In this document: piece after piece, positions 21,048-21,340 of the stretch
How positions within the stretch are numbered: position 1 is the stretch's first letter
Layout of the letters: the number at the start of each line of letters is the position of its first letter
Notes under the pieces: model-generated
The model's database searches: none
Seen by the model: only the letters and a program-made list of their open reading frames with translations
Told to the model about the DNA's origin: nothing
NCBI GenBank assembly: GCA_002336245.1
Contig: DDDG01000020.1
Coordinates: 1-21,340 of the forward strand
Direction of reading: 5' to 3'
DNA: 21,340 bases
DNA from: Flavobacteriales bacterium UBA1986
GTDB taxonomy: Bacteria > Bacteroidota > Bacteroidia > Flavobacteriales_G > Salibacteraceae
Program-made: the position numbers and the translations under genes

Positions 21048-21340
21048 AAGCCCACATAATTCATCTGAGAAAGATGGCTTCCACTACTCCACATTGCTAA
21101 TCTCAGAACTCCACTATTTTATTTGCTCGTTCAAAGCTGGTTTCATATTTCCCAGTTTGTGATCTCCAGCATTTGTTTATTCCCAGGCCTAAGCGATGTA
21201 TTTAGGATAAGGTTTCTATAACCTGTGTAGCTTGATCTCTAGTGTTCTAATTCTGGTAATCAGCGAGCAATTTTTACATAGGCCAGCAGGTAACAACGGC
21301 CATACGCCATTGCCTTTGTAGATACCCCATTTAATAGGAC
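21040..21340 (+). other. Possible second, ORF-less cassette, cut by the window end
   Basis: From the GTTACCAGC core (21039-21047), no convincing coding frame was found on either strand for about 240 bp. At 21286-21294, GCAGGTAAC complements GTTACCAGC at 8 of 9 positions and would be the inverse core of a second attC. The following bases (21295-21340) would form its left arm; the right arm lies outside the window. Confidence 0.4.

Noticed and set aside
21046..21285. Coding content in the putative second cassette
   Set aside because: All frames on both strands are closed within a few dozen codons and none has a convincing start.

Overview
The window looks like a chromosomal segment of a Bacteroidota bacterium, most likely Flavobacteriales (Cryomorphaceae/Schleiferiaceae-like). 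The evidence is a PorP/SprF-family protein coupled to a type B type IX secretion substrate (PKD repeats plus a CHU_C tail), a Bacteroidota-type GlmU-like sugar nucleotidyltransferase, a bTHX ribosomal protein, an L31 without CxxC, and many close matches to the Bacteroidota -7 promoter box TAnnTTTG. Shine-Dalgarno motifs are essentially absent.

Layout. 1-465: end of a receiver-domain response regulator. 466-4478 (minus): rpmE2, then a terminator, then the GlmU-like protein, then lon. 4587-6062 (plus): a beta-helix lipoprotein, overlapping tail to tail with 6059-9189 (minus), a secreted PKD/CHU_C protein translationally coupled to its PorP/SprF-like partner. 9281-10297 (minus): a LuxC-type acyl-CoA reductase. 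10359-11216 (plus): a secreted protein of unknown function. 11278-14653 (plus): a compact serC-serA-fmt-cupin operon. 14808-15468 (plus): HU and a bTHX protein with a histone-H1-like tail. 15500-16126 (minus): pdxH. 16175-17443 (plus): rarA. These are ordinary core genes for serine, vitamin B6, formyl-Met-tRNA, nucleoid, proteolysis and replication maintenance.

From about 17.5 kb onward the region is accessory. It holds an orphan barstar-like protein, an unrecognised 63-aa protein preceded by a 17-bp perfect palindrome, and a tyrosine recombinase with all catalytic residues visible. Directly after the recombinase comes a visibly AT-rich GIY-YIG gene framed like an integron gene cassette. GTTAGGTGC lies at its 5' edge (20002-20010) and the exact reverse complement GCACCTAAC after its stop (20850-20858). 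A long imperfect palindrome follows (18-bp arms at 20862-20879 and 21016-21033), ending at GTTACCAGC (21039-21047). A near-complement of this second core, GCAGGTAAC, occurs at 21286-21294, as if a second ORF-less cassette follows and runs off the window.

The most interesting content is therefore a probable integron-like cassette array served by a Bacteroidota XerC/D-like recombinase. This recombinase appears to lack the extra insertion of classical IntI and is transcribed in the same direction as the cassettes. All structure here was read by eye; no alignment, folding or database search was run.
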